In this document: positions 54,001 through 62,568 of the stretch, piece by piece
Layout: the number at the start of each line of letters is the position of its first letter
How positions within the stretch are numbered: position 1 is the stretch's first letter
DNA from: Bradyrhizobium sp. U87765 SZCCT0048
Lineage (GTDB): Bacteria; Pseudomonadota; Alphaproteobacteria; Rhizobiales; Xanthobacteraceae
DNA length: 64,000 bases
Direction of reading: 5' to 3'
NCBI RefSeq assembly: GCF_018131225.1
Contig: NZ_JAFCMM010000004.1
Location: forward strand, 434,001-498,000
Translations under genes and position numbers: made by a program
The notes under the pieces: generated by a model
Seen by the model: only the letters and a program-made list of their open reading frames with translations
Database searches by the model: none
Told to the model about the DNA's origin: nothing

Positions 54001-55575
54001 CAGCTTCAGCAGCGAGACGCCCGGCGCGGTCGTGATGTCGTAGGCCGCCTTCAGATTTACGCCGCCAGCGCCGGCCACTGTGATCGGCGCATTGATGGCG
54101 ATCGCGTTGTAGGCATCGAGCGTCAACCGGCTCGCCGACGACCACGACAGGCCGGCGTTGACAATGATGTCGCCCTGACCATTGCTGATGACTCCGGTCC
54201 CCGAGGCCGTGGTGGCCGTGGTCTGCAGGGTAACGTCGGTGCCGCCGTTCAGAACGGTCGAGATCGTCGTCGCGGCAGCCGCGTCGACGGTCAGATCTTG
54301 CGGATCGATCAGCCACAGCCCGGCCTTGCCTTGCGCCGCCGACGCATCGATGCGGATGCCGGCGAAGTCCACGGTATGGCCGGAGGTCTCGATCTGACCG
54401 CCATGGCCGCCGCCAGGACCGCCCCTGGCGCTGAGCAGCCCATGGACCGCCGTCGCGCCGTCCGACCAGACCACGACATTGCCGCCATCACCGGACGACA
54501 ACGCATCGGCCGTGATCCGCGTCGCAGCATCGATCTGCACGTCATTGGCATGCGGCAGCGGCCCAGTCCCCTGGCGACCGCCACCGATATTGATCGTGCC
54601 GCCTCCGGCGGTGCCGGACGCCTCGACGGTGGCGCCCTTCAGCTTGATCGACCGTCCCGTGACGGCAATGCGCCCGCCGGCACCATCGCGTGACCTGGCA
54701 TCGACGCGGCCGCTGATCTTGACCCGGCCGCCATCACCTCCGCCGATGACAATGGCGCCGTTCTGTCCACCGATCGAGCGCGCCTGCACCACGCCGGAGA
54801 TGTTGATGGCGTTGCGTGCCGCTTCCCGCGCCGTCGCCGCGCTGAGGATGATGCTGCCGCCGTCGGCCGCGATCGTGCCCGCGTTCCGGACCAGCGCGCC
54901 CTTGCCGCCGGCTGCCGTCGGCATTCCGACCTGCAAAAAGCCGTCGCCGGAGAAATCCAGCGTCGCCTGCTCGCCCGAGCCGAGCGCCACCTTGCCGAGC
55001 GGCACGCTGATCATACCGCTGTTCGATACCGTGCCGCCGATCAGCGCGGCATAGCCGCCGCGGCCGACCGTGATGATGCCGGCATTGCTGACCGCAGCCG
55101 ACGCGCCGCTGCCAGTGAAGGTACGCTTGCCGGCCATGAAGTCGCTGTCGGACATGCCGAGCGTGGACGCGACGAAGCCGCCCCCGGTATTCACCGTACC
55201 GGAGGCCGTGATGGCGATGCCGTTGGGATTGACGAGATAGACCTGCCCGTTGGCGTTGATCGCACCGGCGATGGTGGACGGCGTATTGCCGGTGATACGG
55301 TTGAGGATCGCGGATGAACTGTTCGGCTGGACGAAAGTGACGGTGCTGCCCGCGCCCACCGAAAAGCCCTGCCAGTTCACCACCGCACTCTGGCTGGACT
55401 GGTTGACGGTCAACTGATTGGCCGAAGGCTGGCTTATGGCGACGTTGCCGGCGGCGACAGTGCCGCCAGTCGGCAGCGTCTGCGCCGACGCTGTATCGAG
55501 CAGCATCGGGCTGACCAGCGCTGTCGTCGCCAGCAGCAGCGCCGCCCGCAGCCTGCTCCACCGACCCGCGCCCAT
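51037..55575 (-). CDS. Two-partner-secretion exoprotein (TpsA) with haemagglutinin domain and GLUG repeats
   Basis: A 1512-residue exoprotein. The start ATG 55575 gives a long signal peptide ending DTASAQ; an ATG nine codons upstream is possible. Residues 32-160 are the TPS secretion domain (VNWQGFSVGAGSTVTF, NGQVYLVNPNGI). A filamentous-haemagglutinin-like beta-helix follows. Residues about 670-1115 hold some 15 GLUG units of 22-30 residues (for example VGGLVGFNQGSIASSFATGAVTG), and the tail ends CFSGSCYVGH. It is probably an adhesin. No CDI toxin domain or immunity gene is seen. The transporter gene is just upstream. Confidence 0.9.
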   Translation of the reverse strand: MGAGRWSRLRAALLLATTALVSPMLLDTASAQTLPTGGTVAAGNVAISQPSANQLTVNQSSQSAVVNWQGFSVGAGSTVTFVQPNSSSAILNRITGNTPSTIAGAINANGQVYLVNPNGIAITASGTVNTGGGFVASTLGMSDSDFMAGKRTFTGSGASAAVSNAGIITVGRGGYAALIGGTVSNSGMISVPLGKVALGSGEQATLDFSGDGFLQVGMPTAAGGKGALVRNAGTIAADGGSIILSAATAREAARNAINISGVVQARSIGGQNGAIVIGGGDGGRVKISGRVDARSRDGAGGRIAVTGRSIKLKGATVEASGTAGGGTINIGGGRQGTGPLPHANDVQIDAATRITADALSSGDGGNVVVWSDGATAVHGLLSARGGPGGGHGGQIETSGHTVDFAGIRIDASAAQGKAGLWLIDPQDLTVDAAAATTISTVLNGGTDVTLQTTATTASGTGVISNGQGDIIVNAGLSWSSASRLTLDAYNAIAINAPITVAGAGGVNLKAAYDITTAPGVSLLKLSFGNGAGLTYAAGPSGTGITGQSLTINGASYTLVYTMAQLDAIDGYSAATGASIPVYGPGPTGNYALAGNLSAAGTTYTNALIGANVNNVVIGTDGVIAFTGVFTGLGHAIDGLSLAPTASYAGLFGFVGPGGMVRDIAVTNATVIPATSAGPLAGLNAGTIFASSASGNMTNGGGTAVGGLVGINAGLIVASQASTNVFGFANAGGLVGYSQGTILMSQASGVVRSTQNAGGLVGANDGAIADSSASGAVSAMFIPPSGGNAALYGANVGGLVGFNQGSIASSFATGAVTGYNLVGGLLGSGSGSIASSYATGNVTSLAASSLNGSDFVGGLVGKFTTSANSTISDSYATGNVTSTGNYVGGLVGLAAGTSISGSYATGTVSGGGSNVGGLIGQSGQSTVASSYATGAVTAGGSSAGGLIGSSLKSTVSDSYALGNVSGQSSVGGLIGIVTTISDIGFVGAGSTIQRSYAAGTVTGAGDSVGGLIGSSALTDNVVSQSFATGAVINSSSGGRGTGGLMGRNSGTVQDVYATGAVLSAGSMVGGLIGFNVGTVSSGYSTGFVRGAAFVGGFIGRNSGTITSGAFNTGTSGQTTAFGLDLAGQGANVAGLTTAQLQRAGLPAGFDPTIWAGGSGGLYPYIQSFFPDGVQAVSGTAQSAGGAAAAGGQVAVYMDGMLLGGGSASVGANGYYYVAVAAGTLAPTGNKLGTTLTLSGASSVSGLTYTDASALAGNSLDLGVVSSGLSRQTTAQTSYSALQSDLGATFGNSTYAALTTALGSAATTLTLTGASFTLDQRVIAGADYSLISTTAGAPLTIAANGGITSGGAILIAVNGNVINQAGAAALTPGTFFTVYTQNAADPTGVAPVNQFGGLTGTSVYGDAFDFAMGRFASAIPSGNAFVYAHPAPQISLPKPPSDGGLTRPIVVADNFASVTLSQQTRLGWPPQFSAPSVSGSGAPAPTGPGSGALFVDPRFDQPVVCFSGSCYVGH

Positions 55576-55611
55576 GTGATGACCTCTTGTCATGTTGTCC
55601 ATCCAGCCCGG

Positions 55612-57375
55612 CTAGAACCTGAACGCGGAAACCACCGTGAGGCGATCGCCTCCGGGAATCCCGTCGCTGCGCGACGCCCGCCCGTACTCGAGCGACAGCG
55701 AACCATTGGAGAGCGTGCCCGGCGCGGCACCACCGATCCGCAGACCGCCGCCATAGGACGTCGCCCGGGTCGTGGAAACCTCCAGCACCGTCGGATTTTG
55801 TAGCGACACCTCGCCGTAGGCGCCGAAGACATAGGGCGCGAGCACGACGCCGAGCGCGGCGATCGGCAGCGGCAGGCTCCAGGGCGATACCAGTTCGCCG
55901 CGCACCACGTAGCCCTGGTCGCCGACGACCGATCCGGCATCGAACGCCGACAACCCGCCGGTGTTGGCGATGCCGATCTGCTCGCTGCGCAGCAGCGGCT
56001 TGTCGAACGAGGTCTGCGCCCGCGCCGACACGCTGATCGCGAGATGCTCGATCAGGGTCTGGGAATAGTTGAGCGCAACATCGAATTTCTGGAACGAGGC
56101 GTCCGCGCCCTGCCGTGACAGCGGCAGCAGCGGCGTCGCATCCGCGGCGCTGCGCGCGCCGAGGCCATCGATGCCGAACGAAAAAGTAGCCCGGCCGGAG
56201 ATCGTCGCGCCCCAGGGCGTCAGCACATCGCCGTCATTGGCGAATCGCACGATCCGCAACCGGTCGTCCGACAGCGGCACCGGCACGCCGCCGACGAACA
56301 GGCTCTGGGTTTCGTTCTGCGCGTCGAACGCAAGTTCGCTGTTGAAATTGGCGCTGCGCCCACGCAGCCAGGCATAGCGCAGCCGCAGCGACAATCGATC
56401 GAAGGTGTCGGTCGTCTGCACGCCGGCGACCGCCTGCGGCGTGGTTCGCGCATCGGTGAATTCGGCATTGAAGGTGAGGCCTTCGACCCACAACGGCACC
56501 ACGACGCCGGCCGCCAGCGAGCGGTTGCGCGGATAGCGGTCGAACAAACCGTTGTCGCCGCCGTCCGGATGGCCGCCGGCGCGCAGATACGTCAGCTCGC
56601 CAAGCCCTGCGACGCTGTTGAGATCGAGGCCGACACCGAGCGTAGTGCGCCCGAGCGCCTTCGACAGCGTGTTGTCGAAGGTCAGGGTCTCGCTGACCGC
56701 CTGGTACCTGGCCTCGATGACCAGCACCGTGGACCCCTCCGCCGCGCCCGGCTGCAAGGTCGAGCGCAGGATTGCGCCGGGCGTATCGCCCGCCAGCAGC
56801 ACGCGGCGCTCGATCTCCGCAAGCGTCAGCCCGCGGCGCCCCGTCAGCGGTCCGACCAGCGCATCGATGCGCCGGCGCACCGGTTCGGGCACGCCCTTGG
56901 TCTCGATACGCTCGATGAAGCCATCCACTACCACCAGCCGCAGGCGCGCGCCATTGACCAGCTGCTGCGGCGGCAGCACGACGCGGGCCAGCACGTAGCC
57001 GGCGGCGGCGTAGGCCGCCTCGAGGTCGCGCGCGGCCGCAAAGATCTCCGCACCGGACACCGGACGCGCCGTCAGCCGCGCCTCGAGGGCCGCGGTCGCC
57101 GCGGCAAGCTGCGGCAGGCCGCCGACGACCCGCACACCCGACAGGCGGACGAACAGTTTTTCGGCCCCGGCCGGTGTCGCCAACCCCGGCGCCCCTGGCA
57201 GCACGAAGCCACCCGGACGGGCGATCTCGGGGCGGAAGCTCGGCGGCGTGATCTGGGAGGCCGTCTGCGCCTCGACCGGCTGCCCGTGCAGGGTCACCAA
57301 GACAATGGCGCAACCAGCGGTCGCGAACGCTGCCGACCACGCCCGCCAATTGGCTGCCGTGCTTATCTTCGACAC
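55612..57375 (-). CDS. Two-partner-secretion outer-membrane transporter (TpsB, ShlB/FhaC family)
   Basis: About 587 residues from GTG 57375, chosen because it gives a normal signal peptide ending QPVEAQ; the frame is open to a GTG at 57465. POTRA domains (residues 75-230) include GYVLARVVLPPQQLVNGARL. The 16-strand barrel shows the conserved loop-6 region (LVSPWSLPLPIA, VFGAYGEVSL) and ends in Phe (VVSAFRF). It exports the TpsA encoded 36 bases downstream. Gene order tpsB-tpsA is usual. Confidence 0.9.
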   Translation of the reverse strand: MSKISTAANWRAWSAAFATAGCAIVLVTLHGQPVEAQTASQITPPSFRPEIARPGGFVLPGAPGLATPAGAEKLFVRLSGVRVVGGLPQLAAATAALEARLTARPVSGAEIFAAARDLEAAYAAAGYVLARVVLPPQQLVNGARLRLVVVDGFIERIETKGVPEPVRRRIDALVGPLTGRRGLTLAEIERRVLLAGDTPGAILRSTLQPGAAEGSTVLVIEARYQAVSETLTFDNTLSKALGRTTLGVGLDLNSVAGLGELTYLRAGGHPDGGDNGLFDRYPRNRSLAAGVVVPLWVEGLTFNAEFTDARTTPQAVAGVQTTDTFDRLSLRLRYAWLRGRSANFNSELAFDAQNETQSLFVGGVPVPLSDDRLRIVRFANDGDVLTPWGATISGRATFSFGIDGLGARSAADATPLLPLSRQGADASFQKFDVALNYSQTLIEHLAISVSARAQTSFDKPLLRSEQIGIANTGGLSAFDAGSVVGDQGYVVRGELVSPWSLPLPIAALGVVLAPYVFGAYGEVSLQNPTVLEVSTTRATSYGGGLRIGGAAPGTLSNGSLSLEYGRASRSDGIPGGDRLTVVSAFRF

Positions 57376-57659
57376 TGTCCGGACGCTGACTGCTGGAGAA
57401 AATGAATCTGTCAAAACAGCCCTAGACGCTGCGACAATTATCCATCGCCGACACATCAACAACACTTGCCCCGTCTTGCCGCCGATCCCCGCGGCACCGC
57501 ATGCCCCTCACGCGATCACTTCCTGCTTGAACAACACTGATCCGTCGTGCAACGAAACAAATCTGTACGATTTTCCAGCTCCCCGGGACGCTCTCCATCG
57601 CCGTGGATACAACGACGCAATGGCGCCGCCAGCCGGCCGTCCGTTAAGGTTTCAGCTTC

Positions 57660-58607
57660 ATGTCACTGTCGTCTGAGGACGCGGAGCGGCACGCGATTCC
57701 GCCCTGGGAGCGCGTCAGCTTCCTGTCGTCCGACATGCTCCGCAAACATCCCCGCTTTCAGGAGGCGCACGACGGCCTGGTCGACGGGTTGCTCGCCCTG
57801 TACGGAGACGACCGTCGGCTGATCCGCGGCCTGGTCGAGTATGTCCGCGCGGTGTCGTTCATGGTCATCATCTGCCTCGATGCCATGCATGAGCCTGACG
57901 ACCCCTCCACCCATGTCACGCTGGCACGGCTGCGGACGGCGCTTGTGCCCATGGGGATCACCGACGGGCGCCGCATCGTCGACCTGGTCAATGGCCTCGA
58001 GCTCGACGGCTTCCTGACACGCGAGGTGTCACCGGCCGACCGGCGCGCCCACATCCTGCGGCCGACCGAAAAGATGCTGGCCGCGGACCGCGAATGGCTC
58101 GCGACCTTTCATGCTCCGCTGGCCGCGCTGTACCCCGATGAACCGGCGTACCGGGCCGCCATGGCGCACGACCCGGCCTATCAGACCGCCTACCGGCGGA
58201 TGTCAATGTCCACCATCGGGTTCGCCGCGAAGATCATGAGCAGCAATCCCGCTATCGGCTTTTTTCTGAGCCACGATGTCGGCATTCGCGTGCTCATGGT
58301 GCTGATGGCGATGGTCCGTGGCAAAACGCCGCCGCGCACCGCATCCGGCTTCTATACGGCCGCCGCGGAACGCGCGGGCGTGTCGCGCACCCATGTCCAC
58401 AATCTGATGCACGCCGCCGCCGACCAGGGACTGGTCACGCTGCCCGGCCCCGAGGGGCGCTTTGTCGAGGTGCTGCCGCCGCTGCAGGAATCGGTCGCGC
58501 GCTGGATCGCGGACAGCCTGTCCGGGATCGACCTGGTCTGCACCCTGGCGAGGCCGGAGTGGCGCGTCACCTCAAGCCATCCCGGCGCATCGTCGGGGTT
58601 TGCCTGA
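57660..58607 (+). CDS. Putative DNA-binding regulator of unknown family
   Basis: A 315-residue soluble protein with two winged-helix-like segments. The one near residues 85-140 has a helix-turn-helix-like VTLARLRTALVPMGITDGRR and a basic tail. The one near residues 225-280 reads FYTAAAERAGVSRTHVHNLM and GLVTL. This suggests a MarR-like transcription factor with a duplicated or divergent fold, but no family signature is clear. It is divergent from the TpsB gene by about 285 bases and may regulate it. It is followed by a convergent membrane protein. Confidence 0.6.
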   Translation: MSLSSEDAERHAIPPWERVSFLSSDMLRKHPRFQEAHDGLVDGLLALYGDDRRLIRGLVEYVRAVSFMVIICLDAMHEPDDPSTHVTLARLRTALVPMGITDGRRIVDLVNGLELDGFLTREVSPADRRAHILRPTEKMLAADREWLATFHAPLAALYPDEPAYRAAMAHDPAYQTAYRRMSMSTIGFAAKIMSSNPAIGFFLSHDVGIRVLMVLMAMVRGKTPPRTASGFYTAAAERAGVSRTHVHNLMHAAADQGLVTLPGPEGRFVEVLPPLQESVARWIADSLSGIDLVCTLARPEWRVTSSHPGASSGFA

Positions 58608-58661
58608 AGCAGAACCGATGCGGTGGTTGGCGCGGCGCCCGCGCCGGCAGCGTTCAGCCTC

Positions 58662-59171
58662 TCAACGGAACAGGACCGCACCCGGCAGCAACAGCGTGCC
58701 AGCCCATAGAAAGGCCGATAGCCAGTTCGCAACCTGGAAGCTCATGCACGGCATATGGAAGATGCCGGCGACAAGGGGCACGGTTGCCCGCAGCGGCCCG
58801 AAGAAGCGACATCCGACAATGCTGAGCGCCCCCCAACGGCGAAAGAACGCCTCGGCGCGCGGGATCAGGTCCGGATGCCGTGACAGCGGCCACATTGACG
58901 TGGCGGCGCGATCGAACCTGTGACCGATCTCGTAGGACACCCAGTCGCCCAGCGCCGCGCCGATGCTGATGGCGAGCCAGATCGGCACCACCGCGAGCTT
59001 GCTGGCCCCGACCATCGCGCCGATCGCCAGCAGGATCGCCGTCCCCGGCACGATCAGCGACACGAACGCGAGCGCCTTGATGAACGCGAAGACGAACGCG
59101 AGCGGAACGATCCAGCTCTCGTGGGCCTTGATGAAGGCGATAAGGTCTGCCGTTCCGATTTCCAAAATCAA
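58662..59171 (-). CDS. DedA/VTT-type membrane protein
   Basis: A 169-residue DedA-family membrane protein. The family core includes VSLIVPGTAILLAIGAMVG, then GDWVSYEIGHRFDR, with FxRWGALSIVGCRFFGPLRATVPLVAG. The R-F-x-x-x-R/G-x-x-x-P motif and the E/D in the GDWVSYEIG loop are diagnostic. About five hydrophobic helices are expected. The reading frame starts with TTG 59171, which is weak, so the start is uncertain. Members act as lipid scramblases or in membrane maintenance; the role here is unknown. Confidence 0.8.
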   Translation of the reverse strand: MILEIGTADLIAFIKAHESWIVPLAFVFAFIKALAFVSLIVPGTAILLAIGAMVGASKLAVVPIWLAISIGAALGDWVSYEIGHRFDRAATSMWPLSRHPDLIPRAEAFFRRWGALSIVGCRFFGPLRATVPLVAGIFHMPCMSFQVANWLSAFLWAGTLLLPGAVLFR

Positions 59172-59269
59172 TCACATCCGATCGGTTTCACGCCGGCCTG
59201 CATTCAGCGCGTGCACGCACGCCAACACAAGAATAGCACCAGCGGCGCTGATCCCAGATCGACAAAGGG

Positions 59270-59492
59270 TGCGATTGACATCGTTGCCGAGCGCATATCG
59301 GCCATCTCGCGGCACGGCGGCTCCATTGTCGGCACCCGCCGCGACCTCGACGAGGCGATCGCCTTCGCCGCCGACGATAAGGTCAGGACCGAGGTGACGA
59401 GAGCGCCGCTCGAGGACATCAACGCGATCTTCGCCAACGTCAAGGCGGGCAAGGTGTCAGGGCGCATGGTGCTCGACATGGCCATGGCGTGA
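59270..59492 (+). pseudogene. C-terminal fragment of a zinc-type alcohol dehydrogenase (AdhP-like)
   Basis: The + frame reads SIVGTRRDLDEAIAFA followed by a KVRTEVTRAPLEDINAIFA segment and a KVSGRMVLDM ending, which matches the last 65 residues of AdhP-type medium-chain dehydrogenases (GSIVGTRxDLxEAxxFA...PLxxIN.IF..., RMVxD). The catalytic zinc-binding and Rossmann parts are absent; upstream of about 59270 is unrelated sequence. It is a remnant. Confidence 0.75.
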
Positions 59493-59539
59493 GAAATTGG
59501 CGCTGGCACGACGCTGACCGGCGCCCTGCCCGCGCACCG

Positions 59540-60076
59540 TTATTGCGCGACCCTGGCGATGCCCATCTTCGACAGCAGCGTCAGGTTGTCCTCGATGTGC
59601 CAGTTGTCGGTGATGCGAGCGTCCGTGACCTTGATCAGGTCCGTGGCGATGAAATCGATGGGCTGCCCCTGTCCGGCCACGGCGCCGAAGCGGCCGGTGA
59701 AATGACCGGTGAACTGCATGTGCACGGTGACGTAGTCGCCGGCGACAATCATCTTGCGTACTGTGACATGCAGATCGGGCACCGCAGCGCGGAAATGCTC
59801 CGATGCGAATGCCGGCCCGGCCGGCCCCTGGGGACGCCCCTCGGGCAAGGTATGGTCGACGAAGGTCGGCGCGATCGCGGCTTCGAGCGCGGCTCGATCG
59901 CCACTGTCCCAGAACCGGTAGAACGCGCGGGCGGCGGCGATTACCGCATCGCGGCGCGCGTCGGACGCCGCCGCCGTCACCACCAGATCGTCGATCTTGG
60001 GATCGGCCGCGGCTGCCGGCGCCGGGAGCCACGGAGCGAGGACGGCGACGGCGACGGCGATGACGAGCTTACGCAT
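59540..60076 (-). CDS. Exported SnoaL-like (ester cyclase/NTF2-fold) protein
   Basis: A 178-residue protein with a signal peptide (ATG 60076, preceded by AAGGAGT) and cleavage near PAAAA. The mature part is a SnoaL/NTF2-like fold: helix DAVIAAARAFYRFWDSGD, then AIAPTFVDHTLPEG, and strands VTVRKMIVAGDYVTVHMQFTGH. SnoaL-like proteins are polyketide cyclases or unassigned periplasmic binding proteins. Its start lies eight bases inside the VOC gene's end, so the two are coupled. Confidence 0.8.
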   Translation of the reverse strand: MRKLVIAVAVAVLAPWLPAPAAAADPKIDDLVVTAAASDARRDAVIAAARAFYRFWDSGDRAALEAAIAPTFVDHTLPEGRPQGPAGPAFASEHFRAAVPDLHVTVRKMIVAGDYVTVHMQFTGHFTGRFGAVAGQGQPIDFIATDLIKVTDARITDNWHIEDNLTLLSKMGIARVAQ

Positions 60077-60467
60077 GGGACTGAACTCCTTCAGCACGAG
60101 ATGAAACGGTACGTTCGCGGAACACCAGCTCGAGCAGGATGCCGGTCGGCGTGCGGATGAACAGGCGGCGTTCGCCGAGTTCGGGCAGCTCCATCCGCGT
60201 GTAGGGGATGCCCAGGGCATCGAGCCGCTGGCGGTAGTGGTCATGGCCGGTGAGACGAAAGCCGACATGGTCGATGGTCTCGCCGCGGCGATCAACGGGA
60301 CCGCCGTCACCGGGAATGAGATGCACCAGCGGCCCGTCGGCATCGTAGAGCCAGTAGCCGGGAAAGGCGAAGTCCGGCCGGTAGCCGACCTTCAGATCGA
60401 GCACGGTCTCGAGGAAGCGCCTCGTGCCGTCGAGATCGTGCGTCCGCAGCGTGACGTGGTCGAGCAT
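60069..60467 (-). CDS. VOC-family (glyoxalase/dioxygenase superfamily) protein
   Basis: A 132-residue single-domain vicinal-oxygen-chelate protein starting at ATG 60467. It has paired beta-alpha-beta-beta-beta motifs: LDHVTLRTHDLDGTRRFLET with metal-ligand candidates H4 and H49 (LVHLIPG), then HVGFRL and GILLELVF. VOC members are glyoxalases, ring-cleaving dioxygenases or lactoylglutathione-like isomerases. It lies 50 bases after the deacetylase and overlaps the SnoaL-like gene, so it belongs to a small operon. Confidence 0.85.
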   Translation of the reverse strand: MLDHVTLRTHDLDGTRRFLETVLDLKVGYRPDFAFPGYWLYDADGPLVHLIPGDGGPVDRRGETIDHVGFRLTGHDHYRQRLDALGIPYTRMELPELGERRLFIRTPTGILLELVFRERTVSSRAEGVQSHA

Positions 60468-60517
60468 GGCAGCCTCCTGTGCAATGGCGTTGGTGCAAAC
60501 ACTGCGACGTGGCCGGA

Positions 60518-61540
60518 TCAGGCCGTCGGCCCCGGCAGGCCGGTGGCCGCGGGCGAGCCGCGACGGATCACCGGCGTCGCATCGCGGTTGGCCAGCGCAT
60601 GACGGGCGATCTCGTCCTTGCGGGCGAACCACACGCCCTCCTTGCTGCGGGCATAGGCCAGGAAGCGGTCGAGCACGCGCACCCGCCCGGCATGGCCGGA
60701 GATGCGATCGTGCAGGCTGATCACCATCATGCGCCGGCGCGTGCCGCCCTCTTCATAGAGCTGGTCGAACTCATCGCGCAGCGCCTGCTCGTAGGCCGCC
60801 GGATTCCAGCCCTGGAACGGGAAGGAGACGATGTCGTTCATGTGCATGGTGTAGGGCACGGTGACGAAATCCCTGCCGCGCAGCGGAACGATGAAAGGCT
60901 CGTCACGGCTCGGCTCGTCGATGTGATAGAGGAAGCCGAGATCCTGCAGCGTTTCCAGGATGTGGACCGAGTTGCGCATCCAGTACGCGTTCCAGCCGAC
61001 CGGCGTCTGGCCGGTGATGCGCTGGATGGTGTCGACGCTGTCGGCGATGAAGCGCTTCTCCTCGTCCTTCGGCAGCTGATACGAGTTGCTCCAGACGCGG
61101 CCGTGGGCAGCGGCCTCATGACCGCGGCGCACGATTTCGCGCGCGAGGTCCGGCGATGTCTCCACGGCCTTGCCGATCATGAACGACGACAGCTTGACCG
61201 CGTGCTTGTCCATGAGGTCGAGCAGGCGCGGAATGCCTTCATAATGGCCGTAGGCGAAGAAGGCATTGGTCGGCAGGTCCGGCACGCCCTTTGCGATCGG
61301 ATCGGGAATGACGCCGCCGGCGCCGGAGATCGGCTGGCCGCCGGCCTCAAACATCAGCGACAGGCTGACAGCGAGCCTTGCCCCGTTGGGCCAGAACGCG
61401 CGGCCGCCGGCCGCGTCCGGGGCGGTGGCGGCGCTGGCCGGCCGCACGGCGGCGGCGACGCCCGCCGCGCCGAGCGCGCCGGCGATCTGCAGGGTTTGAC
61501 GACGGCTCAGGGCCGGCTGCGGCGCTAGAGGAAGGGTCAT
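60518..61540 (-). CDS. Tat-exported polysaccharide deacetylase (NodB-homology) protein
   Basis: A 340-residue protein starting at ATG 61540 (GGAGCG precedes) with a twin-arginine signal, LSRRQTLQIAGALGAAG. The NodB-homology domain has the metal motif HEAAAHG (141-147) but a modified first motif, MFEAG instead of TFDDG, as in allantoinase-related PuuE-like deacetylases. Such proteins remove acyl or N-acetyl groups from sugars or act on ureides. It leads the operon VOC-SnoaL, facing a LysR gene. Confidence 0.85.
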   Translation of the reverse strand: MTLPLAPQPALSRRQTLQIAGALGAAGVAAAVRPASAATAPDAAGGRAFWPNGARLAVSLSLMFEAGGQPISGAGGVIPDPIAKGVPDLPTNAFFAYGHYEGIPRLLDLMDKHAVKLSSFMIGKAVETSPDLAREIVRRGHEAAAHGRVWSNSYQLPKDEEKRFIADSVDTIQRITGQTPVGWNAYWMRNSVHILETLQDLGFLYHIDEPSRDEPFIVPLRGRDFVTVPYTMHMNDIVSFPFQGWNPAAYEQALRDEFDQLYEEGGTRRRMMVISLHDRISGHAGRVRVLDRFLAYARSKEGVWFARKDEIARHALANRDATPVIRRGSPAATGLPGPTA

Positions 61541-61638
61541 GGGTCGCTCCTTGATGACGAAATGACCCTAGTCTCTTTCTATTTTGGATATTATCCTCCT
61601 TTTACGGCAGACACTCTCCATCAAACGGAAATAAAGCG

Positions 61639-62568
61639 ATGCTGGACGACATCACCGAGCTGCGCACCTTCGTGCGTATCGTCTCGACCGGCAGCCTGTC
61701 CGCCGCGGGGCGCGATCTCGGTGTTGCGCTGAGCGTAGTGAGCAAGCGGCTGGCGACGCTCGAACGCAGGACGGCGACGACACTGATCACCCGCAGCACG
61801 CGCCGCCTCGCCGTCACCGAGGAAGGCCAGCAGCTGTTCGAGCGCGCGCAGCGCATCCTTGCCGAGATTGACGAGGCGGAAGCCGTCCTCAGCCATGGCC
61901 GCCTCGAGCCGCAGGGCGTGCTGCGCATCAGCGCACCGCACTCCCTCGGGCGCAGCTATGTCGCGGCGGCCTGCCGTGACCTCGTCCGCAGCTATCCCAA
62001 GATATCGGTCGATCTCGTGCTGACCGATCGCCTGGTCGAACTGATCGACGAGCGCATGGACGTGGCGGTGCGGATCGGCCTGCCGCCGGACTCGGACCTC
62101 GTCATGCGCAAGCTCAGCGACAACCACCGCGTCGTCGTCGCGGCGCCGGACTATCTGGCGCGACGCGGCACACCGGCGACGCCGAACGATCTCGTGCATC
62201 ACGATTGCCTGCTCTACAGCAGCGGACCGCGGGCGCGCTGGCGCCTCATCCATCGCGACGGCCGCGCGGTCGAGGTCGACGTGACGTCGCGCCTGCGCTG
62301 CGACAGCGGCGAGGTGGCACACGACTGGGCGCGCGAGGGCTGCGGCCTCGTGATGAAGTCGTGGGTCGACGTGGCCGCCGATCTCGCGGCCGGACGTCTT
62401 GCGCGGGTGCTGCCCGACTGGCAGAGCGATCCCGCGCCGGTATGCGCGCTGTTCCCCCGCAACCGCCAGATGCCGACGCGGGTGCGGCTGTTCCTCGACG
62501 CGATCACCGCGCAGCTGGAGCGCATCGGCACGCGAGGAGCGAAGACCCGGGTGAACACGCTTGTTTAG
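61639..62568 (+). CDS. LysR-family transcriptional regulator
   Basis: A 309-residue LysR protein of the CrgA/DsdC-like branch. The helix-turn-helix covers residues 15-38 (GSLSAAGRDLGVALSVVSKR), and the effector domain begins GVLRISAPHSLGRSYVAAA. It is divergent from the deacetylase/VOC/SnoaL operon, 98 bases apart, and is its likely regulator. That gap is AT-rich at its right half. Confidence 0.9.
   Translation: MLDDITELRTFVRIVSTGSLSAAGRDLGVALSVVSKRLATLERRTATTLITRSTRRLAVTEEGQQLFERAQRILAEIDEAEAVLSHGRLEPQGVLRISAPHSLGRSYVAAACRDLVRSYPKISVDLVLTDRLVELIDERMDVAVRIGLPPDSDLVMRKLSDNHRVVVAAPDYLARRGTPATPNDLVHHDCLLYSSGPRARWRLIHRDGRAVEVDVTSRLRCDSGEVAHDWAREGCGLVMKSWVDVAADLAAGRLARVLPDWQSDPAPVCALFPRNRQMPTRVRLFLDAITAQLERIGTRGAKTRVNTLV

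Noticed and set aside
51037..57375. Contact-dependent inhibition (CDI) system
   Set aside because: The exoprotein lacks a VENN-type motif and a toxin domain at its end, and no small immunity gene follows. A plain adhesin-type two-partner system fits better.
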